Source: Bradysia coprophila (taxonomy: Eukaryota; Arthropoda; Insecta; Diptera; Sciaridae). Taken from it: a stretch of 64,000 nucleotides of DNA. Under the pieces are notes generated by a model that was not told the origin of the DNA, searched no databases, and saw nothing but the letters and a program-made list of their open reading frames with translations. Positions within the stretch are counted from its first letter, which is position 1; the number at the start of each line of letters is the position of its first letter. Positions 12,178-23,111 of the stretch are shown in pieces. A program made the position numbers and the translations under genes. Where the stretch lies: the NCBI RefSeq assembly GCF_014529535.1, contig NW_023503376.1:3997608-4061607 (forward strand). The letters are read 5' to 3'.

Positions 12178-13435
12178 TTAGCCCCGTACGAAGTACAAAG
12201 GGGCTTATAGGATTACGATGCCGTGTGTAATTGATTGAATTCGAAGCAGACGGTAAGGGCAAAGTGTTTGCCTATGTTCATAGATGACGAATCTGCAATA
12301 AAAATTTTGTCTGTCCGTCTGTCCGTCTGTCACGTCGATATCTTGAGTAAATCAAATCCGATTTCAAAATAGTGAGGCCAAGTTCGAAGATGGGCATATT
12401 CGGGTCGGCCCTTCGTGAGTTAGGGCCACCTAAGTGATTTAAGGTCTTTTGGTGATATTTATGGCAAAATAAACGATGGAAATGTAAATGACACGGCAAA
12501 TGATAGGTATTGTCAATACCAATCCAGGAAAAAAAAGTTTTTTAAAATCGGGTGAGTGGACCGTGAGTTAGGGCCTTAGAAGTGAAATGCTACTAGGGCC
12601 CTATGTGTGTATTTTACATAGAACTCGAGTATTTTTCATTCGTTTTTCGTAATTTTTGTTTGATTTGGAATGCCGAATAGAATGTTGTTGAAAAAAAATT
12701 AAATTTGGGTCCTTGGACTAAGGCCACTACTAGGGCCCTATGTGTATTTTACATAGAACTCGAGTAAATTTCATTCGTTTTTCGTAATTTTTGTTTGATT
12801 TGGAAAGTAATCGAACACCGAATAGAATGTTGTTGAAAAAAAATTAAATTTGGGTCCTTGGCCTAAGGCCGCTACTAGGGCCCTATGTGTATTTTACATA
12901 TAACTCGAGTAAATTTCATCCGTTTTTCGTAATTTTTGTTTCATTTGGAAGGTAATCAAAGGCCGAATAGAATTTTGTTGAAAAAAAATTAAATTTGGGT
13001 CCTCGGCCTAAGGCCGCTACTAGGGCCCTATGTGTATTTTACATATAACTCGTGTAAATTTCATCCGTTTTTCGTAATTTTTGTTTCATTTGAAAGATAA
13101 TCGAACACCGAATAGAATGTAGTTGAAAAAATTTTTAAATTTGGGTCCTCGGACTGAGGCCGATACTAGGCCCTTCAAAAAAATAAAATTTTAGGGCGAT
13201 TTGAAATTTTTGTTTTATTTGAAAGGAACGTCGTACGGGGCTTCGTAATTGCGCTATGCGCAATTTGTAAGATGTACACATTACATAATAATTTTACTTT
13301 AACTACATTAACCGTCGCAATAGGCTTACGGTCAAAGTAGGGTGACAGACGCACTAGGGTCACGTACGCAATAGATATACGGGTTTGTACGGGGCTCAGT
13401 CGCAGCAAACGCTCCGACTGTTCTGATGGCTCGTT
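12178..13435. mobile_element. Element A, copy 1, with 145-bp internal tandem repeats
   Basis: The left end reads TTAGCCCCGTACGAAGTACA. The complementary TACGGGGCT motif occurs near 13235 and 13388, and the right end runs through CTCCGACTGTTCTGATGGC. A GTCTGTCC run lies near 12310. Between 12590 and 13170, units starting CTACTAGGGCCCTA recur at 12727, 12872 and 13017, a period of 145 bp, with flanking partial units. Copy 2 is at about 23180-24450. I see no transposase gene, so it is probably non-autonomous. Its superfamily is not clear. Confidence 0.7.
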
Positions 13436-14036
13436 TTCTTGTGTTGTAAAGTGTCTGGATAACTGTTACTGCAATTGGGAACTGAATTATGACTCAAAAT
13501 AATTTTTTATTGTAAATGACTCAAATTTGAATTTGAATTTGACATGCAAGCGAAAGAAAAATGATTTTAAATCTTCAGTCCAGGAAGTATCGATTCCCAT
13601 TGCAGAATAGGTGCCTTCAAGGAATTTTTTCCTGTCATCTGTGTGCACCTATAAAAAAAATATTTGGGTATGGTACCCGTGCAGTTCTTTTTACTACACA
13701 GCTGAACATTAGTTTTCAGCATATCTGTATATTGTACGTAATTGCTGAATTTTGAACGTAATGACAGTACTATGTACAGCTAAGATGTACTACTGTTCTG
13801 TTACGTTAACAAATATACTGCTACATTAACAAATGTACTTGTCCCGAATTTGTACAGCAGAGCAGTACATGATTTGTGACAGATTCAAAGTACCATTCAG
13901 ATGGACAATGTACACTATAGCTGAATGAATGCCAGTTTGAATGTAGTGGTCGTGAAAACTTCCATAATGTTAAATGAGACTAAACACTGCACGAACTTTC
14001 GAGACAATTTAGGAACTATTTGTAATTAGTATTTGT
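13436..14036. other. Intergenic DNA with diverged GTACAG-rich repeat
   Basis: No gene was seen. TGTCCCGAATTTGTACAGCA near 13843 resembles TATCCCGAATTTGTACAGTA near 17120, and both regions share CTGAACATTA and CACCTATA blocks. The two are probably diverged members of one repeat family. Confidence 0.45.
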
Positions 14037-15300
14037 ATTTGTATTTGTATTTATTTCGACAAACTAACAGGCCACGTTGCCTAATAACAAGTTCATCTTA
14101 AATTAAGTTTATAATAGGATTGGTTACAAAAATCATAATTATTTTCATCGGCTTTTAGGTTATGTTTTTTAATTTCAGCTTTGATAGGATATAGTTATAG
14201 GATTATTTTTAGACTTTCAAGTTTTAGTTAGAATAATTCAAAATTAGAATCGGAATAATTTTATAGAATCATAATGTCACAGACAACAACATCACTCGTA
14301 TTTCATCAAGTCTTCCACCTTTGACAAAATATGAAATTCTTTGTCACTTTTCTGATGATAAACACAAATTTGTCCATCGTATGAATAGGCTGCCGCAATC
14401 TTACCATCTTTCTTTAGCTTTTTCGCACGCCGTAACAGGTCCAGATTATGTTTGGTTAAGTTTTCATTGATGAAAATCCGGTCCTCAATACCATATCCAA
14501 TGTGCGACAATTTCAGGGCATTGGATTTGGTGAATGTGAAATATTTTGCATGGAACAAGCGTCGGCTGCGAGGATTATTGAACTTCACTACAACTGGCAT
14601 TGATATGACTCCACCATTATCTTGTGTGTTCGACCTTGGTGTTTGTTTCAGCCGCAGAATACTTTGAATTGATCGATCATCTTCAAAATTTATCACTCGA
14701 CTAATTTTAGTGATCACTGTTTGAAGATTTTCATCATCTGCTAATGGAATCCCCTTGATAATCAAATCCACCGTTTTTTCTCGATTGGCACTGTTGGCTT
14801 CAAGGGCATCAATTCGTTTACAAATGTCCGCTAGTTGGTTTTTTGATTCACTTTGCAAAGCCACCATTGACTCCCGAATTTCCAGAATATTGTTGTTGGT
14901 TTCAGATATGTTGTCGTCCAGTCTTTGATCCAAATTCGTCATCCTTTCCGTGAATGCATCGAACCGATTTCCCATGGCACGAATTTCTTTTAGTAAATCG
15001 TTGTTTGAGACCGGCATTTTTACATTTACTGTTTGCACAGAGTTCGAACACAGAAAGCAGAACAAAAGATCGTTAAAAACAATGGTCTTCACGCGTGGTC
15101 TGCCGTATCAAACAGCAAATAATCGATTTTTTCGACACTTTTCTCGAATTTTTTACACTATTAGATTAATTTACTGATTCATACGCACTATAGCAGTTTT
15201 CAACACGTTTAATTTGGTAGGATTAAAATAAAAAGAGCATTTTATTGGAGGATAGAAATTTTACGTGTCACTCAGTGTCGGCCATCTTTCGTTCGCATAG
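14037..15300 (-). mobile_element. ORF1-only non-LTR retrotransposon (HAL1-like)
   Basis: On the minus strand an intact ORF1 frame is followed by about 230 bp of 3' UTR ending in a tail of ATACAA repeats (14037-14063 on the plus strand). The UTR follows ORF1 directly; no endonuclease or reverse-transcriptase ORF2 is present. The 5' boundary is a guess. It may be a deleted copy or a non-autonomous family that borrows a partner's ORF2. Confidence 0.65.
14292..15017 (-). CDS. LINE ORF1 protein, RNA-binding, intact frame
   Basis: This is a 241-residue ORF1 protein if translation starts at the ATG at 15017; an upstream ATG at 15092 would add 25 hydrophobic residues that look like UTR. Residues of about 1-95 have heptad spacing rich in Leu, Ile, Asn and Gln, consistent with a trimerising coiled coil. 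After that, VDLIIKGIPLADDENLQTVI and VVVKFNNPRSRRLFHAKY look like the RRM-type RNP segments of ORF1 proteins from jockey or CR1-like LINEs. The C terminus is Lys-rich (RRAKKLKKDGKIAAAYSYDG). ORF1p binds the element RNA as part of the retrotransposition RNP. No zinc knuckles were seen. The family call rests on pattern, not a search. Confidence 0.7.
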   Translation of the reverse strand: MPVSNNDLLKEIRAMGNRFDAFTERMTNLDQRLDDNISETNNNILEIRESMVALQSESKNQLADICKRIDALEANSANREKTVDLIIKGIPLADDENLQTVITKISRVINFEDDRSIQSILRLKQTPRSNTQDNGGVISMPVVVKFNNPRSRRLFHAKYFTFTKSNALKLSHIGYGIEDRIFINENLTKHNLDLLRRAKKLKKDGKIAAAYSYDGQICVYHQKSDKEFHILSKVEDLMKYE

Positions 15301-15320
15301 AGGGGCATTTGGTGTCTAGC

Positions 15321-16005
15321 CATCCTAAATTATTATCGAAAATGTTTTGATGGGATTTTTTTGAGTATTATTATTAGTAGTCAAAAAAACACTAATTAGA
15401 AATTTTTTAGGTCGCGGATCAACAAGGTTTTTTTAACAAACAAAATTTCGACCGCCAACATAAAATCGGCGGTACAATATAAACAATCCGTTTCTTCGGC
15501 GACATTCCATGATTTTCAACAGAGATTGTATATAAAATATAAAATTAATTAAATAACGCGACACTTACGTGGAATCCGAAATATGAACGTTCGCGAGCTT
15601 TGTTAACGTAAGTACAAGATGCACTTAATGACGGTTCTTCATTCATGCGTGCATTTGTACATACGAATAAAGAACCGACGTATATGTAGAAGAAGAAGAA
15701 GAATCGTTTTTTCGAATCTAGTACCTACGTTAACAAAGTACGCGAAAGTTTAATTTTCGATGATGATTCCACGTAAATGTCGTGTTGTTTAATTAATTTT
15801 ATATTTTATACACAATCTCCGTTGAAAATAATGGAAGAAATGAAGTGTTTATATTGTACCGCTGATTTTATATTGGCGGGTGAAATTTTGTTTGTTAAAA
15901 AAAACCTTGTTGACCTTGAATTGACCTTCTAATTAGTGTTTTTTTGACTACTAATAATACTCAAAATAATCCCATCAAAACATTTTTTATAAAATCCATA
16001 GGAAG
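15321..16005. mobile_element. Long fold-back element, arms about 330 bp
   Basis: AAAATGTTTTGATGGGATTT at 15340 is complementary to the block ending near 15990. Pairing continues inward through GACTACTAATAATACTCAA, the GGCGG motif with AAAATTTCG, CAATCTC(C/T)GTTGAAAAT and TTAATTAATTTTATATTTTA, to a centre near 15660. The loop region contains an AGA-AAG-rich run near 15690. It has no coding capacity. Confidence 0.8.
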
Positions 16006-18477
16006 GCAAATCACTTTTTTTGACGAAATACCCCCCTACTAAATTCAGAAATTCAAGTTTTGAATAATAACGTATTTGAATAATGAAGGCTCAAGAAATT
16101 TTTTTAATAAATGACTTGGTAAATGATTTTGTTACACTATAAACCTATTTTTTGACATTCGTATCAATCTTTCTCTTCTGTTCGAAAGTTAGCACTTAAG
16201 GAGCACACGTTATTCCACGAATTTTGTCATAAATGTAGCCGGCGAAAGAACTCAGCCTCGATGCTTGTGAGAAAAAGGCACTGATTAAGTAAATCCACGC
16301 AATCGATTCTTAACACATTTTCAAACAGTTTGCTCAAAAAAAATGAATAAACAGCTTTTCCTAAGAAAAATTTCTCACTTTTAGTTTTCATTCGCATACA
16401 AAATCATGAAATGAAAAAACTGAAGTCTGCAAACAAAGGATAACAAATTTGACGTACACATGTGTAGTACTAGTTGCGTTTTAACCTCTTTTGAGCGAGA
16501 CAGTAATGACGTATTAGTAAAATTGACTATGTTGCTACCCTTAATTTTAATAAACTTCTGTCAGACTGTTGGGTGTCTAAATAATATGTGACAAAAGCCC
16601 ATCTGCCGGAAACTTAACTTTTTCTTTCAAAATATTTATTCTTAGAATTATAGAATAGGAGAAGAAGACTTAAGTCTTACAATTTCCTAACAAATAATTT
16701 ACAGAAAAAAAAACTTCCTTCTTGAACATTTGGAAATTACATTACCACACAACAGTATTAAAATACGAGAACTTTTAAAGTTCAATTTCACAATACTGAT
16801 CAACTGAACATTAATGTTCAGCAAGACAGTACAGTGGAGACGTACGATGTTATAAGATAGCTTTCCCATAATGTCTTCCCAACACAAGTACTGAGTTGGG
16901 ACATGGGTAAGGTGGTGGACTGGAGTGTCGGAGGTCCCGAGTTCGAATCGCACGGACGGCAGTTTTTTCTTTTAAATAAGTTGACGTAAATAAACGTACT
17001 AAATAGTTTAAAGATGAAAATTTATGAACTCTGAATAATATTTTCTGTACAACTTTTATTTTTCGATGAGACAACCAATGTTCGCCCAACTGTACATTGA
17101 TACAGCTGTACTGTAAATATTACTATCCCGAATTTGTACAGTACATTCGTACAACGACTACAGCTGAGCTGGACAAAATTTTTATAGGTGTGTCAATTAT
17201 ATATCACTAAATAAAAGTCGTTTAATGTCTTTCTATAGAATGGGACTGTAATTTATGTCAGATTCTTCGGCTCAGTGGAATACTATGATAAAATGATCGA
17301 TTCTTTCTACTATCATTGTACTCGAATAGGAATGTCTCTACTGACTAGACCTACATGAACTAACTCATGGTCATTGGCTGATAGTCAAAAAAGGTTTTTT
17401 TTTCAATTTCTACTTCTTTTCCTTGTGGTGGTGCAGGTGAATTTTCACTCCGTTGAAATATGTGTCTCGCTATCTTCTTAGTCATCAGAAATTCTGAAAG
17501 GAGTTAGAGACAACTGGGCCGCACATGTGTCCATTATGGAGTTCAAATTCGCGCGAGAAATGGGCATTTTCATGAAAAGTAAGCGACATTTTTAATACCT
17601 TTTAGTAAAATCAACAAAGACCTTGGTTTAATGGTTTAAGTGATTGTTGAACCAGGTGAGCTGAGTGTAGGTGTAAGCCATCATATTCGACAACATGAGT
17701 GTGCAGTGAGCTTAACAATTGAACTTTCGAATAATTGTTTAACACTCAAACACGACGGTTTTTGTAAAAAAAAAGTTTCTGGTCTGAGTGGGCTTGACAA
17801 TGGGCTCGGAGAGATTTTATTCTTGCACATCAAGTTGTGTATGGGCTTTCTTCCTACGATGGACAAACTTTGGGCTTTTCCTTCGGTGTAGCGCTTTCAA
17901 TTGAATTGATGGAATGGGTAGTGCTGAATATGGTAGTTGGTATATTGGAAAAATATTTCGCTGCGCTTTAACATGATTAATGTGAATAAATCAGTGATTA
18001 ATTGATTAACCACCATATTTCACGATTGTAGTCAATAAAAAGGAGTCATTTCCTCATCGATTTCTCCGCATTTGGATTATCTTCTCTGTTTATAGATTTT
18101 GGGGATTTTTAGAAGGATAAAGATTTTTTTTTGATTTTGTTTATAATTATTTCGTTTAATGATTCACAAATATATTATAGAGGTCGCCCATTTTATCTGT
18201 GAAATTATCATAAAATATTTTTCTTAATTATTCTACTTAATTGACACTAAGAATATATAAATTTTGTATTCTCTCTCTATCTAGACTTTACCATACTTGC
18301 AGTTGGTGTCAGTGAAATTTAGACATAAATTTAGTTCAGCTGTTTCTCAGCAGGTCCACTCATACACACAAACCTGCTGATACATCTTTCTCAGGGTAAA
18401 ATAGTTACACACACGTGGATGTTAGTGGTAAAACCGGATAAAGACGTGTAAGCAGTTTTGTTTGTATGAGTATGACT
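16006..18477. other. Intergenic AT-rich DNA
   Basis: No host gene is supported. There is a perfect palindrome CTGAACATTAATGTTCAG at 16804-16821. The tRNA-like box B at 16900-16965 is listed separately. Open frames at 17640-17891 on both strands overlap and show no family pattern. Confidence 0.5.
16896..16970 (+). repeat. tRNA-like / SINE-like sequence (weak)
   Basis: GGGTAAGGTGGTGGACTGG resembles a pol III A box, and GAGTTCGAATCGC 35 bp downstream is a near-perfect B box, followed by a T run at 16964-16969 that could terminate pol III. The T stem pairs poorly and no acceptor stem is clear, so this is more likely a tRNA-derived SINE head or pseudo-tRNA than a working tRNA. Confidence 0.35.
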
Positions 18478-18792
18478 CAGGGCCTACTTTTTAGAAACTT
18501 TTAGAGCAAATTGAGAAATTCAAGAAAATTTGAGAAATTCAAGAAACTTCGATAAATTCAAGAAATTTCGAGAAATATTTCTTGAATTTCTCGAATTCGA
18601 GAAATTTCAAGAAATTCCAGAAAATTCAAGAAATTCGGGAAACTTCGAGAAATTCAAGAAATTTCAAGAAACTAATTTCTCGAGTTTCTTGAAGTTTCTC
18701 GAATTTCTCGAATTCGAGAAATTTTAAGAAATTCGAGAAAATTCGAGAAATTTCAAGAAATTCAAGAAATTAGTTTCCAAAAAGTAGGCCCT
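18478..18792. mobile_element. TIR element with GAAATTC-type minisatellite core
   Basis: The left end CAGGGCCTACTTTTTAGAAA and right end TTTCCAAAAAGTAGGCCCTG are inverted. The flanks repeat TATGAC (18471 and 18793). The 270-bp interior is almost entirely AGAAATTC/GAGAAATT units in both orientations. The CAGGGCCTA terminus is shared with the larger element at 45390-47153. Confidence 0.75.
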
Positions 18793-18988
18793 GTATGACC
18801 GGCTCAAATACAAATGAAGCAAATTTATGTCTGAATTTCACTGACGTCAACTGTATTGAACATTAAAAATGAAATAAATTTTGTTCTATGAAATGAAATT
18901 ATTGGATGAAAAAAAACTTTTCCTTTTAGTTGCTCTGCTGTTCATTGTAGCTCAGAATAAAATTGGCGATAGAATTCAGGGTGTTATT

Positions 18989-19396
18989 TAAGAGCGCTCA
19001 CCCCTTGGTAATTTTCTAGCCTACATTTGTGCGCAAAAATATTGGTTTTTTGATGATTTCTCTGAACCAAAATCTTTTTTTGAAAAAGTAAAACCATTAA
19101 AGCATGCAAAAATGTGGTACTTTTAAGGGAAAAATTGGTTTGTGGTAGATAGCTTAACCCATTTTGAGAAACCTTTGCAAAACACATAAATTTACACATT
19201 TGCAAAGGTTTCTCAAAGTGGAATAAGTTATCATCCACAAACCAATTTTTCTCTTAAAAGTAACACATTTTTGCATGATTTAATGGTTTTACTTTTTCAA
19301 AAAAAGATTTTGGTTCAGAGAAATCATCAAAAAACCAATATTTTTGCGCACAAATGTAGGCTAAAAAATTGCTAAGGGGTCTGCGCTCTTAAAAAG
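18989..19396. mobile_element. Near-perfect fold-back element
   Basis: The arms are about 200 bp and centre near 19190. Paired blocks include TTTAAGAGCGC with GCGCTCTTAAA, TAGCCTACATTTGTGCGCAA, TTTGATGATTTCTCTGAACC and ACAAACCAATTTTTC. Arm identity is about 90 percent or more by eye. A short relative sharing TTCTGATGATTTCTCTGAACC lies at 21985-22133. Confidence 0.82.
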
Positions 19397-19984
19397 AAAA
19401 AAGAAAAAACAAATTTTTGTTGTCGACTAATCGACACCTAAAAATCTTAGTAATTTTTATAAACTAAAATTGTTTTGTTTTTTGTAAATTAATAATAAAA
19501 AATGGAATTATCGGGAACGAATACAATGATGACCAATCCGATTCACGGTTCTAAATAAACCTCTCTACACGGACAGATGTTATACAATCTAAACGTTCTG
19601 TGATAAACATAATTTTATTGCCCTTTTCATCTATAATTTCTAATTTTAATTCTTTTCTTTTTTTTTTAAATAATTTGTTCTCGTTCCTCCGGTTTTTTTT
19701 GCATTTTATTTTATTGATTATATCAATTCTTGTTAAGTAATTCAGTAAATCTAATGGATTGGCATTTCGATTTTTCTTTCTCTGTTTCGCTTTTCTTTTA
19801 GAAGAAAGTTACATTTTACTTACTCACATTTACTTTTAACGGTTATCATTATTTGATTCGTCTGATGGATGAGGTACAAGGCGCTCACAAACACCGCATT
19901 CGGCCTGAAACGATTATCATTTTGTTGTCAGTTTTTATGTTTTCTTGCAGAAAAGCGATCTGAATGTAGACAATGCAGAATAAA

Positions 19985-21965
19985 AGCAATCCCAACAAAA
20001 ATCTCTTCGAGAAAAGTGTGACGCAGTCTTTGAAATACAATTGCTAAAATGAATGATATCGCTAGAGTTGACGCTTTCAGCTTCGTTACGCAAAAATTAA
20101 ATTTTACACCCAATTAGTTCAAAGAAGCTGGCTTAGGTTTTCTCATCATCTGCCAAATAATTTTTACAAAAAAAAATTTAGACTGGAAACAACCAAAATT
20201 TTACCAAAAAAATCTGCGTCGCAAAGTGGCAAATGTTCAGGAACAGACCAGCAAGAAAATTTATCTGCCACATGCGACGCAGATTTTTTTGGTAAAATTT
20301 TGGTTGTTTACAGTCTAAATTTTTTTTTGTAAAAATTATTTGGCAGATGATGAGAAAACCTAAGCCAGCTTCTTTGAACTAATTGGGTGTAAAATTTAAT
20401 TTTTGCGTAACGAAGCTGAAAGCGTCAACTCTAGCGATATCATTCATTTTAGAAATTGTATTTCAAAGACTGCGTCACACTTTTCTCGAAGAGATTTTTG
20501 TTGGGATATCAGTCGTTTTAGAAGTGTAGTCAACACTGCTTTTTATAACAGTTTACAGTTTTAATTCAAAAATTTGACAAAATTCGAAAATTTGACGAAA
20601 TTCGAAAATTTGGCGAAATTTGAAAATTTGACGAAACTAGAAAACTTGACGAAATTCGAAAATTTGACGAAATTTGACGAAATTCGAAAATTTGACGAAA
20701 TTTGACGAAATTCGAAAATTTGACGAAATTCGAAAATTTGACGAAATTCGAAAATTTGACGAAATTTGAAAATTTGACGAAATTCGAAAATTTGACGAAA
20801 TTCGAAAATTTGACGAAATTCGAAAATTTGACGAAATTCGAAAATTTGACGAAATTTGAAAATTTGATGAAATTCGAAAATTTGATGAAATTCGAAAATT
20901 TGACGAAATTTGACGAAATTCGAAAATTTGACGAAATTCCAAAATCTGACGAAATTCAGAAAATTTGACGAAAGTAATTCTCTATCTGACACCGTTCAAG
21001 AAATATCTCCAAAACCCCAATTGACCCACCCATTTCCAACTTTCGACATTTTTCACATATGCCCCTCTGTTCTACTCGTAAAACTCTGAGACTTTGCCGA
21101 AGAAAGTAACTCTCTATCTGTCACCATTCAAGAAATACCTCTAAAAACATAATTGACCCACCCATTTCCAACTTTCGACATTTTTCACATAAGCCCCTCT
21201 GTTCTACTCGTAAAACTCTGAGACTTTGCCGAAGAAAGTAATTCTCTATCTCTCATAACCCAAAAAATATTAGTCCTTTCATCCTACGCTCGAGTAGCTC
21301 AAAATTTGGTCACTCTAATCACTCTAGCTCAAACGAATCTGCCCCGATTTTTTTAATTATTTTTTTGTTCGAATCGTGTTACGAATACCTTTCATTTCAT
21401 GGGTCGCACGCCTCTGTAGGTTTCAATACAGCTAAGCTACAGCCGAAAACGCGTTCCCGACCTTCGAAAACCACACTCAGAAACCACTTCGAGGCCAATA
21501 AAACAAAATTCTGGTTTTTCCTGGGGTAATGGCGTACCACATTTTCATTTTTATGCCCACCCTGAGGTTCCTGCAAAATTTCATGGAGATTGGCTGACTA
21601 GTTTCCGAGATCGACCGTCGATAGATAGACAGATAGATAGATAGATAGAAACATACAGAGTAAGTTGAAAGATTTTGATTGTTTGGAAAACGTTAATTTG
21701 GTGCATTTTCTATCAAAATGACCAACTTCAAAACGATGTATCTCCGGCAATTTTAAAGTTACATAGTCGAGTGATAGCTCGTTTTGCTCGTATTTGAAGC
21801 GCGAATAAGATAGAATAGGATTTGTGGTGATACAGGCCAAAGGAAAGAAACTTAAATTCTCGCCTAGATATAGTTGCCGCGTCTCAAAAAAATTTCTTCG
21901 TTCTTTTTTTGGAAGTTAGACTGCGTCAAGTCCTCCGCTATCGCTCCGGACATGATTGAAGGTAA
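19985..21965 (-). mobile_element. Element B, minus copy: fold-back plus minisatellite
   Basis: This is a composite repeat found in reverse complement at 40977-42660. From left to right it has a fold-back (19988-20506, arms about 250 bp, ends TCCCAACAAAAATCTCTTCG and its complement), then a minisatellite of GAAATTCGAAAATTTGAC units (about 20565-20975). It ends with about 950 bp of single-copy-looking DNA including CTTTGCCGAAGAAAGTAA (twice) and a GATA run near 21620. The right end is GACTGCGTCAAGTCCTCCGC. GACGCAGTC occurs near both ends in inverted orientation. Long frames over the minisatellite encode only a repeated FEFRQI-type peptide and are not genes. Confidence 0.7.
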
Positions 21966-21984
21966 ACCGGACATTCATTAAGAG

Positions 21985-22425
21985 GAATGGATCCTTTGCA
22001 TATTTGTAGCCTACGTCTAGGCGAAAAAATGTTAGTTTTCTGATGATTTCTCTGAACCATTAAAACCATTGAAAAATGTAGGCAAAATGTAGGCTACAAA
22101 TTTGCAAAGGGTCCATTGCTCTTAAGAGGCATCGATGCTTTGCTGAAAAGCATAAATTTTTTGATGATATCTTTTCATCAGAAATCTTTTTCCAAAATGT
22201 TGGACCGCAATAACGACACTGAATTTGTTAGCTCTCTACAGAAAATAGATTTGGTTGTGTCAGTCTGACCAGATCTAAAAAAACTGACTTTTCTTAGAAC
22301 CGAGAATCAACGACTACAACAAAAACTAATTTTTATTTAGAGCTAACAGATTTGCGGTCGTTATTGCGTTCGTACATTTTTCAAAAAGCATTCCGATGAA
22401 AAGATATCAAAAATGATAGTTTGTT
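21985..22425. repeat. Two adjacent palindromic elements
   Basis: 21985-22133 pairs TTAAGAGGAATGGATCCTTT and GTAGCCTAC with their complements near 22095-22133. 22155-22425 pairs GATGATATCTTTTCATC, GGACCGCAATAACGAC and TGTTAGCTCT with complements near 22340-22415. A TTTAG run follows at 22418-22442. They are non-coding. Confidence 0.65.
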
Positions 22426-22519
22426 TAGTTTAGTTTAGTTTAGAATATGCCTCTGACGTGATTAAGCATTCTAAGGTGGAAAGGACTCTACACTCTAGTA
22501 CGAAAATTTCTATTTTCAT

Positions 22520-22890
22520 AACATGGAAGTTTTGCGCTGTGAAAATTGTCAATCCAAGGTTGACAACACATCGTACGCGTTAGGAACTGGATTTTATGTT
22601 CATGAATGGGATCATCGAACGTCACTACTTTGATCGCATTGCTGTATTGCAAAGTGGATATGAAAGTGAGTATGAAGCCAGAAGTTTAGAAAAGTAATTG
22701 AACATTGAGGGAATACAATTGAAATGGTCAACACCACTGCGACACACGTCGTTGCTGAACTCGAATTCACACGATGTGATTATGGTCCCTTGGGTGTTGC
22801 CGCAATTTTTACACGTAAAATATTCTTGTGCCTGGCCACAAAATGTTGTTGAGAACAAAGCTCTAAGAATTTCTTTTTACATTTTATAAT
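22520..22890. other. Unrecognised cysteine-containing coding-like fragment
   Basis: On the minus strand a frame across 22625-22858 contains TFCGQAQEYFTCKNCGN followed by further Cys residues. On the plus strand 22524-22632 reads MEVLRCENCQSKVDNTSYAL and ends in a stop. A diverged inverted copy of the QEYFTCK segment is at 24955-25012. The duplication suggests a repeat or a captured gene fragment rather than a working gene. I cannot name a family. Confidence 0.2.
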
Positions 22891-23111
22891 ATGAAATGTG
22901 ACCTCGAAAATTCATAAACTTTGATGGCATAACGTCACAGCCATTGGTGGATTTTTCGAGGCTCTTTCACTAAACTAACCAAATAGCATTTTTGTCTCCA
23001 AAACCCGTTCCTTCCCCATTAAAATGACACCAAATACGCTTTTTTGAAAACAAATCGGATTTTTGGCGGATCTAAGAGTGTGGCAAGACACAGTTACTCT
23101 TCACCATTGCA

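Noticed and set aside
16896..16970. Functional tRNA gene
   Set aside because: Good B box and T run, but the T stem and acceptor stem do not pair, so only a SINE-like or pseudo-tRNA call is kept.
20561..20992. Long overlapping frames encoding repeated FEFRQI / NFVKFS / KFENLT peptides on both strands
   Set aside because: They are produced by the 18-bp minisatellite, whose units lack stops in several frames. The same happens at 41740-42296.
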